Origin: Notamacropus eugenii
Lineage: Eukaryota; Chordata; Mammalia; Diprotodontia; Macropodidae
Direction of reading: 5' to 3'
NCBI RefSeq assembly: GCF_028372415.1
Contig: NC_092878.1
Coordinates: 25,956,403 to 26,020,402, forward strand
DNA length: 64,000 bases
Both the position numbers and the translations under genes were made by a program. Each line of letters begins with the position of its first letter. The first letter of the stretch is position 1. This document shows, in pieces, positions 22,581 through 35,339 of this stretch. Below the pieces are notes generated by a model. It was not told the DNA's origin and ran no database searches. It saw nothing but the letters and a program-made list of their open reading frames with translations.

Positions 22581-22699
22581 CTGCTTCCTTGATAAATGGC
22601 AATATTTGTGATGGATCTCCTTAGTTTTGTTGGTAATAAAGGAGACAATTTTACAACTAAGGGAGGGAATTTGGTGTAGGGGGAAGAATAATGGAGGGT

Positions 22700-22910
22700 G
22701 AGTCTTAAGATTGGGAGCCTTGGTGTCCTTAAAATGAGAAGGGTGCACCAGATGATTTCTAACCTCGAGTTCTAAATCCTATGATCCTCATCCTGGTGCA
22801 GCCACAGACAACCTATGTGATGGTAGGTATATCTGTACCTAAAGGTCTATTTCCTCACACGCAAAATGAAGTCTCATCCAGCTCTAACATTCTAGATTTG
22901 TGATTCACTT
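22700..22910 (+). repeat. Two MIR-type SINE tails in tandem
   Basis: First unit ends 'taaatcctatgatcctcatc'. A second has 'gtctatttcctcacacgcaa' and ends 'ctctaacattctag'. Confidence 0.65.
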
Positions 22911-23671
22911 ATCTTCTTAAGATTCTGACTCAGAGTTCCATTACCTAGCCCCACCCTCCCTGGAGGGTGAGGCCTCAAAGGAGCCTGGAGACCAGACTAA
23001 ATCATCCAGGCACAGTCTGAACCCCACAGTGTCAGCAGCAGTAAGTAACAGACACAGAATGGGAACTGAGAAATATGCACATAGCCCTCACATGAGCCCT
23101 CAGGGCACAGCCAGACACAGACATACACACATATTCCACTCCATCTTCCCTTGTCATTAAGTGGCCCCCAAAAGCCCTTCCTAAAAGGAAACCAAGCCAC
23201 CTCGAGCTGAGAAAAATCAAAGAAGATCCTGATTACAAGAAACAATTTTTTTTTTTAAAGTATGAAACAAAGAGGTTTAACTACTGAGGAAAGAAAAACT
23301 GTTTGGAGGGAAAGGAATGGGAGAAACACGGGAAGAAGGAAGGAAGCCAATTTTTTCTGAAAAGAACACAGGGGAGCTGAACAACACCACAGCACCAGAG
23401 TCAGGTTTATTGTTCCAGATTCCTTCAGGGGCAACGGGGACTGGGAGAGTCTGTACTTGGCATCCAACTATCACCATGACCCCTTGGGAAGGCTGCCACA
23501 GATCCAGACTCACTGCATGGACTTTGGCATGGACAAGGAACTAATGTCCCAGTAGTTTCATCATTGTCCAAGGATAGTGGTAGGGACATTCCCAAGGACA
23601 CCAGGCTGGAACAGGCCTCACAACGAAAGCTCGCACACTGCCTCCTGAGTGCCTTCCCTCGGAAACTATCC

Positions 23672-23848
23672 CCAATTTATCCTGTATATAGGTTGTACAT
23701 AGTTATCTTCACATTGTCACTGCCATTAGATTCCTAGACAGCTGAGATTGTGGGGGGGGGGGGGAGGGTTGCCTTTCTTTGTAAATCCAGATCTTAACAC
23801 AGTGCCCAGTAGACAGTAAGCGCTTAATAAATGTTAGTTGCCTCTATA
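23672..23848 (+). repeat. L2 LINE 3' end with a G13 run
   Basis: 'cctgtatataggttgtacat', then 'gcgcttaataaatgttagtt'. A pure run of 13 G lies at 23752-23764, where the L2 consensus has a G-rich segment. Confidence 0.85.
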
Positions 23849-23949
23849 TCACCATTCAACAGGATGCTGAAGGACAAGTTTAGGCACTGAGGGAAAGAAT
23901 ATATATATAATGATAATAATTGTCATCATTATATTACCAGCTATTATAA

Positions 23950-24400
23950 TGAAAGGCAGTGGACAGGAGTAGATAGAGTTGGCCTCAGAGTCCTGCTGGA
24001 TATATGCCAGCTGTGTGATTCTAGGGCAGTCACTTAACCCTTCAATGCTCCAGGTAGCTCTAAGAATTGTTGAATTGTTTCAGTTGTGTCTGACCCCATT
24101 TTGGGTTTTCTTGGCAAAGATACTGGCGGGATCTGCCATTTCCTTCTCCAGCTCATTTTATGGAGGCAAACAGGGTAAAGTGACTTGCCCAGGGTCACAG
24201 GGCTAGGAAGCGTCAGAGGTCAGATTTGAACTAGGCCTAGAGCTCTATTTACTGCACCAACCTATCTGCCCCCAACTCTCTAAGAATTGCAGTAGCCAAG
24301 CAGGGACTGCTCTGCATTAGGAGAGCAAATTCCCCCACTTGGAGAGCTCTTTATGCCTTTGAGATCACAGGTGAGGTCCAAAATACATTAGCAATAGATG
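23950..24400 (+). repeat. tRNA-type SINE interrupted by a Mar1 SINE
   Basis: Head 'agctgtgtgattctagggca' through 'cttaacccttcaatgctcca', then after the insert 'ttgcagtagccaagcaggg' and 'ccttt gagatcacaggt'. Its unusual tail resembles that at 55055-55275. Confidence 0.7.
24070..24277 (-). mobile_element. Mar1-type SINE with 12-base target duplication
   Basis: Reverse Mar1 copy bounded by perfect repeats ctctaagaattg at 24058-24069 and 24278-24289, a clear retroposition footprint inside an older SINE. Confidence 0.93.
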
Positions 24401-24602
24401 ATCTTCACATAAAACTTTTTAGTTTACAAAATACTTTACATTCACTCCCTCATGTAGTCTTTACAACAATTTTCTGAGGCAGCCAACGTAAGTATTACTC
24501 TATCATCCCCATCTTTCAGCTGGGGAAATTAAGGCTAAATGAAGTTAGGTCAAGGTCATATTGTTAGTCAAGGGCAGATTCGAAATGGATCTTCTCCAAC
24601 CT
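24400..24602 (-). repeat. MIR3/Ther2-type CORE-SINE
   Basis: 'tagtttacaaaatactttac' tail, 'ctggggaaattaaggctaaa', degenerate head. Confidence 0.75.
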
Positions 24603-24777
24603 ATGGACATGTTTGAAGGGGCCCCCAATTGAAGCAGTCAACAAATGGAACAGAACCACTACAAAACAGGGTAGTTTCTGTATTCAGGACAGCATGACCA
24701 GTACTGGCTGAGGCATTCTAGGCCAGCAACCAGATCACCATTCCTTCTGTCTAGAAGCTTGTCTGCCTCATTTAGAG

Positions 24778-24978
24778 CAGAGGTCCTGGGATCCACACAG
24801 TCCATGGATAGATTTCAGTGGGTCCATAAACTTGGATGGGAAAAAAGAAAATTATATCTTTATTTTTATGAACTCTTGACTGAAATTTAGCATTTCCTTC
24901 CCCCAAAAAAAATTATTCTGAGAAGGGGGCCATAGGCTTGTCCAGACTATCAAAGGGGTCTAATTAAGAACTCCTGAC
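24778..24978 (+). repeat. hAT-type DNA transposon fragment (MER5-like)
   Basis: 'tagatttcagtgggtccata', 'aatttagcatttccttcccc', then 'gagaagggggccataggctt' and 'aagaactcctgacc'. Internally deleted. Confidence 0.65.
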
Positions 24979-25091
24979 CAAGTGAGATGAAGAAAATGAA
25001 GAAAGGGAATGATTACATTTGCATGCATGCACACACATGTGTAGATATATATTCATATAAATAAACGTATATTTATATAATACATGATGGC

Positions 25092-25408
25092 TAGAATCAT
25101 AGATTTGGAGCTGTAAGGGACTTGAGATCTTCTCATCCAACCCCCATTTTACAGATGAGGAAACTGAGGCCCACCCAAAACCACACAGGTAGCAATTGGT
25201 AGAATGGTTACAAAGTGCTTCCACACATATTCAATCTTAAAGACAACTGCGTAAGCATTATTGTCCTCATTTGACAAATAAAGAAAATAACGCTCGGAGA
25301 GGTTAAATAACTTCGTCAATCACAAAAGTCTTCAATGGAAGAGCTGGGGACTCATATTCAGGTCTTCTGACTTGGTGGATCTTTCCAATAACCACCTGCT
25401 GCCTCCTC
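25092..25408 (-). repeat. Two MIR-type SINEs, head to tail
   Basis: First 'gatttggagctgtaagggac' with 'gatgaggaaactgaggccca' (25092-25200), then a second with 'ttgacaaataaagaaaataa' and 'attcaggtcttctgactt' (25205-25408). Confidence 0.85.
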
Positions 25409-25924
25409 ATCACTCTCTCTTCAAGACCCAGAACACGCAAGCATACAAAGCAAGCACCCAATAATCAGTCACTTATGGATTGGAATACAAAAAAATTAGT
25501 CTAAGAGAAACCCCTTGCCAAGGCCAAAAACTATGTCAGGCAGTATTAAAAGAATGATTTTGTTTTATAATACACTATATTCACTGCTTATGGGAAAAGC
25601 CAACTAGTCAAAAAAAGAAATGTGGTGGTTCATTTTATCTGACAATCTAAACCCTGCCCTGACCTATAAGGCTTCTGTGTGAGGGAATGGAGACTACATA
25701 CTCTGCCCTCAGTATACAGGATCTTAGTTCCCACTTTGATTACCAGGATCTGCTTCTCCTCTCTTTACCAGTTTGTATATATTTTATGGCCACTTATATC
25801 TCAACGGCACTCATAAGCCTAAAGAAATACAAAGGAGGAGAAAAAATACAGGTGTGGCTTACTTTAAGAAAATTCAACCGTTGAAATTCCAAAATAGATG
25901 AGACAACGGAGGTAAGGCAGCAGC

Positions 25925-26035
25925 CTGGGACACACACTGACTTGCCCAAGGTCATTCAGTCAGTATGTGCCAAAGGTAAGATCTGAACCCTAGCCATCCA
26001 AACTCTGAGGCCACATGATGCTGCCTCTCTAAGAC
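25925..26035 (-). repeat. MIR-type SINE fragment
   Basis: 'tgacttgcccaaggtcattc' and 'gatctgaaccctagccatcc'. Confidence 0.85.
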
Positions 26036-26844
26036 TACAGATGGCAGATCTGCATTATTTGAAGGAACTTCCTCACAAAGAAGCACTCTCCTCCAAGGAA
26101 AATATAGGTCCAGAATAAAGTAGGGGGAAAAAATATATTATAAACTTTAGAGCACAGGAGCTACATCAGCTATCATTATTACTATTACTTAGGTTCCGGG
26201 ATAGTTTCATGAGTGTGATAACTTTCTTACGTTTCCCCACCATCTACTGCAAGATCCTCACCTCTCCAGATCTCAGGATTCTCAACCATTCAATATGGCC
26301 TAGAAAGTTAAATGGATCTTAGGCTCCATGGTCACAGGGATGGTAACCTCAGTTAGGGAAATGAAAAGTCCTACCATACTCTGTCCTACCTGGTAAGAGA
26401 AATGAATAACCAACGATGTAGGGAGATCCAAAATTCTCCCCTTTTTCTACTGTCCTGATTTCAAAACCTCAGTCTTTGAAGATTAAGCTAGCTTTGTCCT
26501 CTCTCCAACCCTCCCCAACCTTACAAGGAATCCCACTCCAAGCTTGGCTGGAGATAGATCCTTTCATCTAGATTGCCCAAGGTTGGGGATGGTCTGGGTA
26601 TAGGGATGGTCTCTCTGGCCAAGAGTGACATGATGTCACTCTCAGTCCTTCCTTGTAATATCCATTTTTTCATCAATTGTTATCCAATCAGAGTTGACTG
26701 CCATTCTCAGGAACACTGCTCTTCCAAGGGCATATAAGATGTGAGCCCACCACCATGATTGTTTTTGGCACTCAGACCTTTTATTAAAATTCTAGCATTA
26801 TTAATGAAATGACTAATTCCATCTTTCAAACTTTTTAAAGACCA

Positions 26845-27425
26845 CACTGAACTATATCTGGAGTATTGTGATCATTTCTGCGCATGGCCTTTTAGGATGG
26901 CCATTGATAAGCCAAGAGCATTCAGAGGGTGAAGGAAGTCAAGATCATATGTTGCAGGATATATTTATTTATCTATATTTATATACTATAGCAGGATAAG
27001 TTGAAGGAACTGAGAACAACCAGTCTGGAGAAATGAAGACTTGGGGCGGGAGTGGGGGGGAGGTATTTAATAGAGTTTAGGGAGGGTGGGGCATGACAGC
27101 TGTCTTCAAGGATTTGAATGGCTGTCATCTGGAAGACATCCTGATTAGTCCCAGATGGTGGGACCAGGAACACTCCAAGGAAGTCACAAACAGGCAAATT
27201 TAGGCTTAATAGAAGGAAAATTTTCCTAATGATAAGAATTAACCAAAAGTGGAATGAGTTTAGAGAGGCAATTGGCTAGCTCTCCCCACTTTTTCAGTGT
27301 AGAGCATCAAACGAAGGCCAGATGACCACTTCCCAAGTAGTTTGCAAAAGAGATTGTTTAGTTATGAAAGATTAGACTAGACAGCCTCCAAGGTACCCTC
27401 CAAATATGAGATGCTGTCCTACATT
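26845..27425 (+). mobile_element. CR1/L3 LINE 3' fragment
   Basis: Sense CR1-type: 'tctggagtattgtgatcatt', 'catgacagctgtcttcaagg', 'aaatttaggcttaatagaag', 'aaaagtggaatgagttta'. A purine-rich block interrupts it near 27040. Confidence 0.8.
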
Positions 27426-27449
27426 TCATAATATCGCCTTCTAAAGAGC

Positions 27450-27635
27450 TTGATATATGACGAGTTGTTTCCATGTAATGTATTCACTCATCACAATGGT
27501 CCTGTGAGGTTGGAAGGATGGGAGCTACTTCTAGTCTAACTTGGAGCCTTTCAAGAGGTTAAAGGACTTGGTCAGGATCACACAGCTAATTAGAAGTACT
27601 GGTATTTAAGTTTTCGCCACCCCAACTATGTTAGC
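27450..27635 (-). repeat. MIR3/Ther2-type CORE-SINE, degraded
   Basis: 'cacaatggtcctgtgaggtt' and 'gtcaggatcacacagctaat'. Confidence 0.75.
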
Positions 27636-28171
27636 GATAAGCAGATTGTCCCATCTTTGCCAAAGAATTAGTCACAGAAGTAGCATTTAAGGGAATTTGT
27701 TTCCTGAGCAATAACTGTTTAATAAAGAGACTGGGAACGCAAGTATAGTAAAGTATACTGTAGTATACTTTCAAAGTGTAGTATAGTAAACTATGAAGGA
27801 GCCATGGCTTAATAAAAAGAAAATCAGAAAATGAGATAAAACATGCATGAAGTTATAATGCAAATACGTGGGAAACATGATTCCATTTCTGAAAATTCAG
27901 GTGAATGTTTCAGGAACGGGTCTACACCATCTCATTCTATTTTTCTCCATCTCTATGAACCCTAGCCAACTCCTGAGGACAAGGTCCCTGTAGCTGTAAC
28001 AGTGTCAGAGGAAAATCCGACTCAAAAGACTTGAAGAAACTCTCAGATCGAAACCTATATAAAACTGTATGCCGTCTCAGGGAGGGAGTAGGGAAGTAAG
28101 GGGAAAGGGGGGAAAAACCTAAGATATATGGAAGTGATTGGAAAACACTGAAAACAAATAAAATCATTGAA

Positions 28172-28442
28172 AAACAGAAAATCCCAGATCTGCTGCTTTT
28201 GACATGAGTGACTTTAGGAAAGTCACTCAACCTTTCTGGACCTCAGATTCCTTATTCATAAACTGAGAGGGTTTCACTAGACCTCTAAGGTCAGTTCTAA
28301 ATCTGTGACTCTCCATTCTACCTGTATACAACAGAATGTGAGTGCCTTGATAGGCAGGGACTATTTCACTTATGCCCCGTATCTCCAGTACTCAGTCCTA
28401 CCTGGTACATAGTAGGCATTTAATAAATGCTTGGTGATTAAT
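28172..28442 (+). repeat. MIR-type SINE followed by an L2 3' end
   Basis: SINE to about 28315 ('aaagtcactcaacctttctg'), then L2 tail with 'gtacatagtaggcatttaat'. Confidence 0.85.
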
Positions 28443-28463
28443 CATATTTGGGGAATGTGAACT

Positions 28464-28713
28464 GTTGTTGTTGATCAGTCATTTTCAGTCATGTCTGACT
28501 CTTCATGACTCTACTTGGGGTTTTCCTGGCAAAGACACTGGAGGGATTTGCCTTTTCCTCCTCCAGCTCATTTTACAAATGAAGAAACTGAGCCAAACAG
28601 GGTGAAGTGACTTGCCCAGGGTCACACAGCTAGTAAGTTTCTAAGTCTGGATATGAACTCAGATCTTCGTGACTCCAGGCCTGGTGCTCTACCCATTGTA
28701 CCACCTAGCTGAA
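28464..28713 (-). repeat. Mar1-type CORE-SINE, full length
   Basis: From 'gttgttgttgatcagtcatt' to 'gtaccacctagctg', with 'cagggtcacacagctagtaa' inside. Confidence 0.95.
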
Positions 28714-28839
28714 CAGTAGGCACTTAATAAATGCTGATTTCCTTCCTTCTTTTCTTTCTACCTAGCTGCAACGTGGACTAGTGAAGGATGAAATGGAGCC
28801 CAAGGCAAGAATGGGCCTTATCTTCATATTCATAAATTT

Positions 28840-29032
28840 CCTCAGCATGGGAAAGGGAACTGGTTTTGGTGAATGTGGGTTCAAATTCAGTCTCTAATGC
28901 TTATAACCTGTGGGACTCTGGGCAAATAACATATTGCTATCCCTGACCCTCAGTTTCCTCAACTATAAAATGAGGGCGTTAGACTACATTACCTTGGAGA
29001 GCTCTTTCAGGTCTTTTTATCTATGATCCTAC
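28840..29032 (+). repeat. MIR-type SINE
   Basis: 'gggttcaaattcagtctcta', 'cagtttcctcaactataaaa', 'gtctttttatctatgatcct'. Confidence 0.88.
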
Positions 29033-29807
29033 TGAAAGAGGCCTCAGGCTACAAGGCCCACCAGAGAATCACTCTCTCCCTTCTCTAGACAGTCAGACCA
29101 TAGAGCTATTCCCATTCTGTTCCCCTCTCTTCCCTGGCATCAAGCCTGGAGAATTCTGTACACTCTTCGAGGGAAGACTGAATCCCACAGGTACAGACCC
29201 TGGGCAGGAAATGGACCAGCCAGCAAAGACACATTGAGAGGACACTTCTTAAAATTTAAGTTTTTCTACCCTAAGGGAAAAAACTATACTAAAACAGAAA
29301 AAAAAAAAAACCACCTTGCCAAGAGCTGTGTCCTTTGACAGCTATGCCTACAGGAAGGGGAAGCCACTTGCCTCCATGGCAACACCAATCGCCTCACGGG
29401 GAGGAGAGGGCAGCCTTAGGACATCCCGTTCTCATGCCCAGCAGCAGCTGGGCTTCCCTTCTTACCCAACCCAAAAGGCTGACTTTATTGGCTGGGGTAC
29501 GGGGTGAGGTATGTGTCATGGGGTGGCTACAAGGGAGTGCTAAAGAGGATGGGGGAGAGGTGAAAAGATCTGGATCGATTCCTCTCCCCCAAAACCACAG
29601 GCCCTCCTTCCTCTCCTCATCACCTTATCACGTGGCTGGGCTAGGTAACAGGGTAATCTGGGTATGGGTCTCAGTGGCAGGAGCTATAGAGTCCCATGCC
29701 CAGTTTCTTTAAAAGCCCCCATCGATGCCTTACTTCCCTTTGGTCTATAAATGGGGAAGTGAAGAAGACTCTTAGGAGGCTGGAACAGAATTAGGACACG
29801 GGGTAGG

Positions 29808-29945
29808 AATAATATTTAGAGCTGGAATGGGCCCCAGAGGGCATCTGGTCCAACTCCTTCCTTTCACAGATAAGAAAAATTGAGGCCCAGAGGAATTAAG
29901 TGACATGCCCAGTAAATCTGAACCTGGGTCCTCTGACTCCACAGG
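29808..29945 (-). repeat. MIR-type SINE
   Basis: 'tttagagctggaatgggccc', 'ataagaaaaattgaggccca', 'tgaacctgggtcctctgact'. Confidence 0.88.
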
Positions 29946-30384
29946 GTGGGGGTTGGGGGGCAGGGTGTTATTTGGATTCAAAGGCTGCAGGGAGGTAAGA
30001 CTGGGCTCCTCCCAATGGTCCCTGTGGCTAGCTGGTTCCTTCCCCACTGGGGCTCTCCTTCCTGGATACTGCAAACCTAAGCAGGCGAGGAGGCTCCAGT
30101 TCCCATCTCTCCTATATACACTGTTCTGGTCATGGTGGGAATAGTAAGGGTATTTTTTTTTTTTTTTTGCCACCAGTAAGTAACACAGGTTAAAATCCCA
30201 GCCAAATCCTTACCTCTGTTCCTATTGAGCATACCAGTATAATTCCTGCCCATCCCCCCCGCCACATATGTACAAGTATATGCACACACCCATCACGGTG
30301 GGGAGAAACTAACTGGCCCCGTCTCCTGGAACACTGAAGGAGGAGCTGTCAGGTGCAGAGCCTGTGGGGAACTCGGCCCCTTGT

Positions 30385-30620
30385 CAGCCACACAGATGAC
30401 TCAGAGGCTAAATATAGCCATCGATATAAACAGAGCCAGCCACAGAGCAAACACAGGGCCCAGAAGCCCGGGCTCTCACGCACGGCCTCTCTCAACATCT
30501 ACCCCTCTGCCCACCCACCCCCTCACCTCCACTCCTGCCCGGCATCCTCCCTTCCACCCCACCTCTCTGAAGTACTCCAGGCAGGCTTTCCACTCCAGTG
30601 GCAGGGGCTGACTCCCTAGA
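30385..30620. promoter_or_regulatory. Candidate intronic enhancer (AP-1 and MEF2 motifs)
   Basis: Unique sequence in BMF intron 3 holding an AP-1 site (TGACTCA, inside atgactcag) followed about ten bases later by ctaaatatag, a match to the MEF2 consensus, and then atcgat. The close spacing and freedom from repeats suggest regulation. This is inference from motifs alone. Confidence 0.35.
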
Positions 30621-32041
30621 GACTACTCATCAGTCTCTGAGTCTTTCCTGCCCCCAGCCAAGGACCACCCCCTCTTAGAGGCTAAGCTATAGTGCAAGCC
30701 AGAGTCTTGGTTTAGAAAAAAACACCCAACAATGGGAGGGTTTTAAAAGGCCAGGAAGCTAACGAGCCAGGCCCTGGGCAAAATAGTCACTGATAAGTCT
30801 AATACACCACACAAGCCCACAGTGTAGGCTGGCCTTCTCTCTCTTTTAAAAAATGTTTCACTGACACTCTTTTCATCACTCTTCACTTCCCTCCCCACAG
30901 CTCTCTACCACCTCCCTAGCCTAAGAATCTTCTCTTGTAATAAACAGGATAATCAAGCAAAACAAATCAAAATGTTGGTCATGCCTGAAAATGTACGCTT
31001 CACTCCACACCTATAGACCACCACCTCTTCTAAGAGACAGGAAGCAACCTGCACCATAAATTATCTGAGGTTATACCTGGTCACCTATAAGATTTCTCCC
31101 TCAAGGTGCCTAACCTCTTATATGAACTGTAGGCAAGGCCTATGCCTCAAACTAAACTTACTTTTTAACTCCCTCTGGAAAAAAAAATACCTGTTATCAA
31201 AGTGGCCTAAGGAAGCTTTAGTTTATAGCATGGGTGAAACCTCATACAAAATTAATTTTCTAAGAACTTACTGGCAATTATACTTACGATGTCTGTCAGA
31301 TTGGTCAGAGAGGCATTAATTCCCCAGTGCAAGCCAATGAACAGTTTCTAGGTTTCTATAGCCTTTTAAGTTTGCTTAGTCAGCCGTCCTGAAGCCAAGG
31401 GTGCCTTAGCTTCATGAGATCTTCAGGAAATGTCCCAAGGTTTAAAGAGGTCCACAAGCCTCTTCTATGGGGGACTATGAGACCCATTCACCATCAGCTC
31501 TATGCATGATGGCTGAGCCATACATGCCCTCCTTCATGCAAGGCTGTGTTGGAGCAAAGGTAGACCAGAGCATGGGAACTAGTCTTTGTGTTATAAGGAG
31601 CAAGGATCCCTCTCTATGGAGGTTCTAGCAAGGTATCTATCAAAGTAGCTGGGAAATGTTTCTACCCTCTTCCAGAGAAGGAAGAACACATGACTGCAGA
31701 GATCACCAAGGTCAACCCTAGGTAGCCAAACTCTGGGTTCCCTTACTGGACCTCAGGGATTGTATAGTATACTTCATCAATTCAGGGATGTTATCAAGGA
31801 GTTATGCAGTTAGCAGGACACACAGGGCTTCTAAGCAGGTAGGAAGAGGTAATACTACATTCGGCCTCCATATGCCTTGAAAACCCAAAAAGCCATTAGC
31901 AGGCATATCTTGGACTTTGATTTGCTGTCCCTAAATGACCACCATCACAACTGCACCAGTCCCCAGAGGGCAATGCGGCTTGGGAAATAAGCCAAGTCTT
32001 CAAATGAAAAGCTATCAGAGAGATTGTGGCCGGCTAAATCA

Positions 32042-32160
32042 ATCTCCCAATAAGCATTTATTAAGCGCCTATTGTAAGCTAGGCATGTGCTGGACACCAG
32101 GGAGATAAAGAAAAAAAAGTTAAGTAATCCCTGCCTTTAAGGAGTTTACATTGTATTTCA
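32042..32160 (+). repeat. Long dispersed repeat, 5' part
   Basis: 'aagcatttattaagcgccta' and 'ctgcctttaaggagtttaca', close to the family consensus. Confidence 0.75.
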
Positions 32161-32514
32161 GACAATTTCCATGCTGGGACTCCATTTGGTGACACACTGA
32201 GAGCTCCACACCCTCTACTCTACAGATCCATCCCTAAATTCATCTAGCCTTCTGACCTTGACCCATAGCTCCCCATTGTAAGAAGGTTTCTCTGACTTTA
32301 CAGAAAGAATAAGGGAAGACAGAGAAACTAGGAATATAAAATAGATACCCAGTTTAACATGGAGAGTGAAAGTGTCTCAAGATCGAAGAAGGAAGAAGGT
32401 AGTTAGATTTCCTTTCATCCTTCCTAGGGATCCTACCACACAGCTGGGACTTCTCTCCCTCTGATTGCACCACTCAATGCCAATCTATCCCACCAGGGGC
32501 CAAAAATGAGGCAT

Positions 32515-32690
32515 TTAGAGCAAGAGGGAACCTTAGTTAGGGTTCATCCAGTGACAGAGGAAGAGACAATGGTTGCCAGAGGTTAAGTCACTCGTCCAAG
32601 GCTTTGTAGGTAATGAGAAAATAGCAATCCATCAAACTCAAAGTCACTGGATAGTAAATCCAGAGCTGTTTCCACTACACTGAAGCTTCC
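32515..32690 (-). repeat. MIR-type SINE, degraded
   Basis: 'ggttaagtcactcgtccaag' and 'agctgtttccactacact', followed by a poly(A) run at about 32693-32707. Confidence 0.75.
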
Positions 32691-33211
32691 TTAAAAAAAA
32701 AAAAAAAACCACCTGGACTGTGGCGTATGTGTAGACATCCTGTAACTGGCTGACCACAAGATGAAGGGGAAGCTGTTTGTCTTTGCCTCAGTTTCTCTTG
32801 GAGGATCCAAATGACTCCTCTGTTCACAGCATCTGGAAAAGGGAGGGGGGCCTCTTGGCACCTCACTATTCTAAAGCCAAGGTTCCAAACCAGGTCTTGC
32901 AGTCAGTCCAGCATTAATACCCCAAAGAAGCAAAGAGTGGCCCCTTCCACAAACAGGCCATCGGGGAAGTGGGAGTCTAAGTTGGACTCATGAGGCAGTC
33001 GTGCCATACCTGGCCATGATCTTGGTGGAACTGATGTTACTCAGGAATTGAGCTAAAGGGTGAACCTGCTCCCCTAGAGACAGAAGGGATACAGGAGGAA
33101 GGATGCCTTGGAGGTATTGCAGGCAATGTCTATCCATTTATTTTGACAACATATTTAAAGTCAAAATCTCTTTGGAAAGAAAGAAAGAAAAACAACCTGG
33201 GAAGGAAAACC

Positions 33212-33335
33212 CTGGCCCTGAGTCAGAAGGCCTACATTCAAACACCACCTCTGACTCTTCTACCTGTGTGACTTTGTGTAACTCAGAAGGCCTCAGAGGT
33301 CCCTTCCAACCTTAGATCTATGATCCTATGATCTC
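33212..33335 (+). repeat. MIR-type SINE, degraded
   Basis: 'ctgtgtgactttgtgtaact' and 'cagaggtcccttccaacctt', ends 'tatgatcctatgatc'. Confidence 0.8.
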
Positions 33336-35339
33336 CCAGAGCCTGGATCCTGACTCCATGGGAGAAAGCCTTGGCCAAAGCCACAGGTTACCTCTTGGCC
33401 ATGTCGTAGGAAGGGACAAGTAGAACTTAAGACCAAGTAGGCGAAGAAAGAGCACAACTCTAGGGAATATGCAAAAGCCTGGGGTTCCTAGTCCCAAATC
33501 CCTTCCCCACTGATGGCTTCAACTTCTCAGCCTGCAAGAAAAGAGCATGAGCAAGAATGGGTCACAAGGGATAAAGACAATGGTGCTTTGAAGATGTGAG
33601 ATGCCCGTCAGTAGTAAAACCAATGCAAAAAATGCCTTGCTTTCTAAAGTCAGTTTCTAAAAGGTCCAAAAGTAACATTATCTGTCACCATTTTGCTTGT
33701 GTTACTAGACTCCTAGTTTCCCCAAAGGCACCAGAGGCAGAAGCAGAGCCTGGTATTAGAACAAGGAGGAAGCGAAGGAAGAAAGAAATGCTAGTGGAAA
33801 TTTTCAAAAAGAAAAGAAATAACATTAGGGCCTGGCTTTTACATAATGTTGGCGCTGAGAAAACAGGTTAGAAAGTCAAAATTTAAAATCACTCCAAAGC
33901 CACTGGCAGGAGAGAAGGAGGATCAGTCAGGGTCTATCCATTGAACACTCAGTATTGGCTTCCCTGGAAGGCTGGACCCTGCTTCCCCTCCCCCCAGCTG
34001 AGATGGCCAGGGCCCTGGGAGGTCAGCAACCCAGACTGAGATTGAATGGTGAGTGCTCTGGCTCAGAGACCAAGTAGGGCTGGGAAGTTGATTCTGTGCT
34101 CTTAAAGGGGCCACTCTCAACTCCTAGGTCACCTTTTCCTGTTTAGGAGCCAGAGTTTGGGCACTGAGGTAGGAGGGTGGAAGAACTTTAGTTGCAGCCA
34201 AGCCCTGGGAAGACAGGATTCCCTATTACCTTTTCTTAGGTGTGTTTGGAGGGGGAAATCTCCCTAGGTGAAAATGTGTTCATATAGCACCAAGGCGTCA
34301 GACAACTGGGCAAAAGTGGAGCCAAGAGTACAAGCCAGACCCCAGGAAGGAGTGGGAGGCATTCAGCTCACATTCAGATCCCACACCAGACTAGTTAAAC
34401 AGGAATGCCCTGGAGAAATAACTGACCAGACAGCTCCCACCACTGGAGACCAAGGAAGTTGTTGGATACACAGACTATAAGAGAATCCCTTCCAGCCAGA
34501 GGAGAGGAGCCCGTGTGTGGCCAGTTCTAAAAATGTGACTGCAGAGAAGGAACAGATCTGAACAGCTCCTCCCTTGCCAAACCACTGTGGAAGATCCAGT
34601 AATGGAGAGAATAGATTTGGGGACAGGGGTAAGGATGGAAAGGGAGGCCTGGAGAGAATTAGGCCAACTTGGAACTAGGTCAAGGACCCAGGGTGTGAGC
34701 CAAAAGGGAAGCTCTTGGGGCCAAGAGATAGAGCAAATTGGGGTCCTTGGAGTAGAAACAAGAGGATGGGGACTCTGGGTCAGGGTCAGAGACCTGAATT
34801 CCAAGTCACCTTCAATGATGTAACCTTGATGTTGCTGCCCAATATCGTATAACTGCTTCTGTCCTGACATAACCTACCTACCCCCACCATGACACCCAGC
34901 AAGAGAACCAGAACTATTCATGGACCCACACTGGCAACCCTATATTTTATCTCATTTTCTCCCCTTGCCCCAGATTCTAATCATATCTAAACCTACACAG
35001 ACTTACACCCAGGAAAATACCACAGCCAAGTAGTAAAGATATGTCAAGATCCAGCAACTGTTCAGCTCTGACACCAAAGTTGGGTGAGACTAGAGACAAG
35101 GTCTACACGTCAGTCATTCTCTCTGAGACCTCCGAAATCACTTACTTAATCTTATGTCCCAAAGCAAATTATCCTTTACTATGTGAGGTGGGAGGAAAAC
35201 ACACAGCTACACTGACTTAACTTAGACCAATTAGGACTGTGCACCTCAAAGACTGGTTAATTCAATTTCCAAATGACTTGAATTCACACTCTACATTATA
35301 TCCTTTAATACAGAATCAGTCTGAGATACCTCTCCCTGC

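Noticed and set aside
31122..31319. 65-codon frame with aromatic-rich end, possible retroviral remnant
   Set aside because: No motif or neighbouring retroviral sequence supports it.
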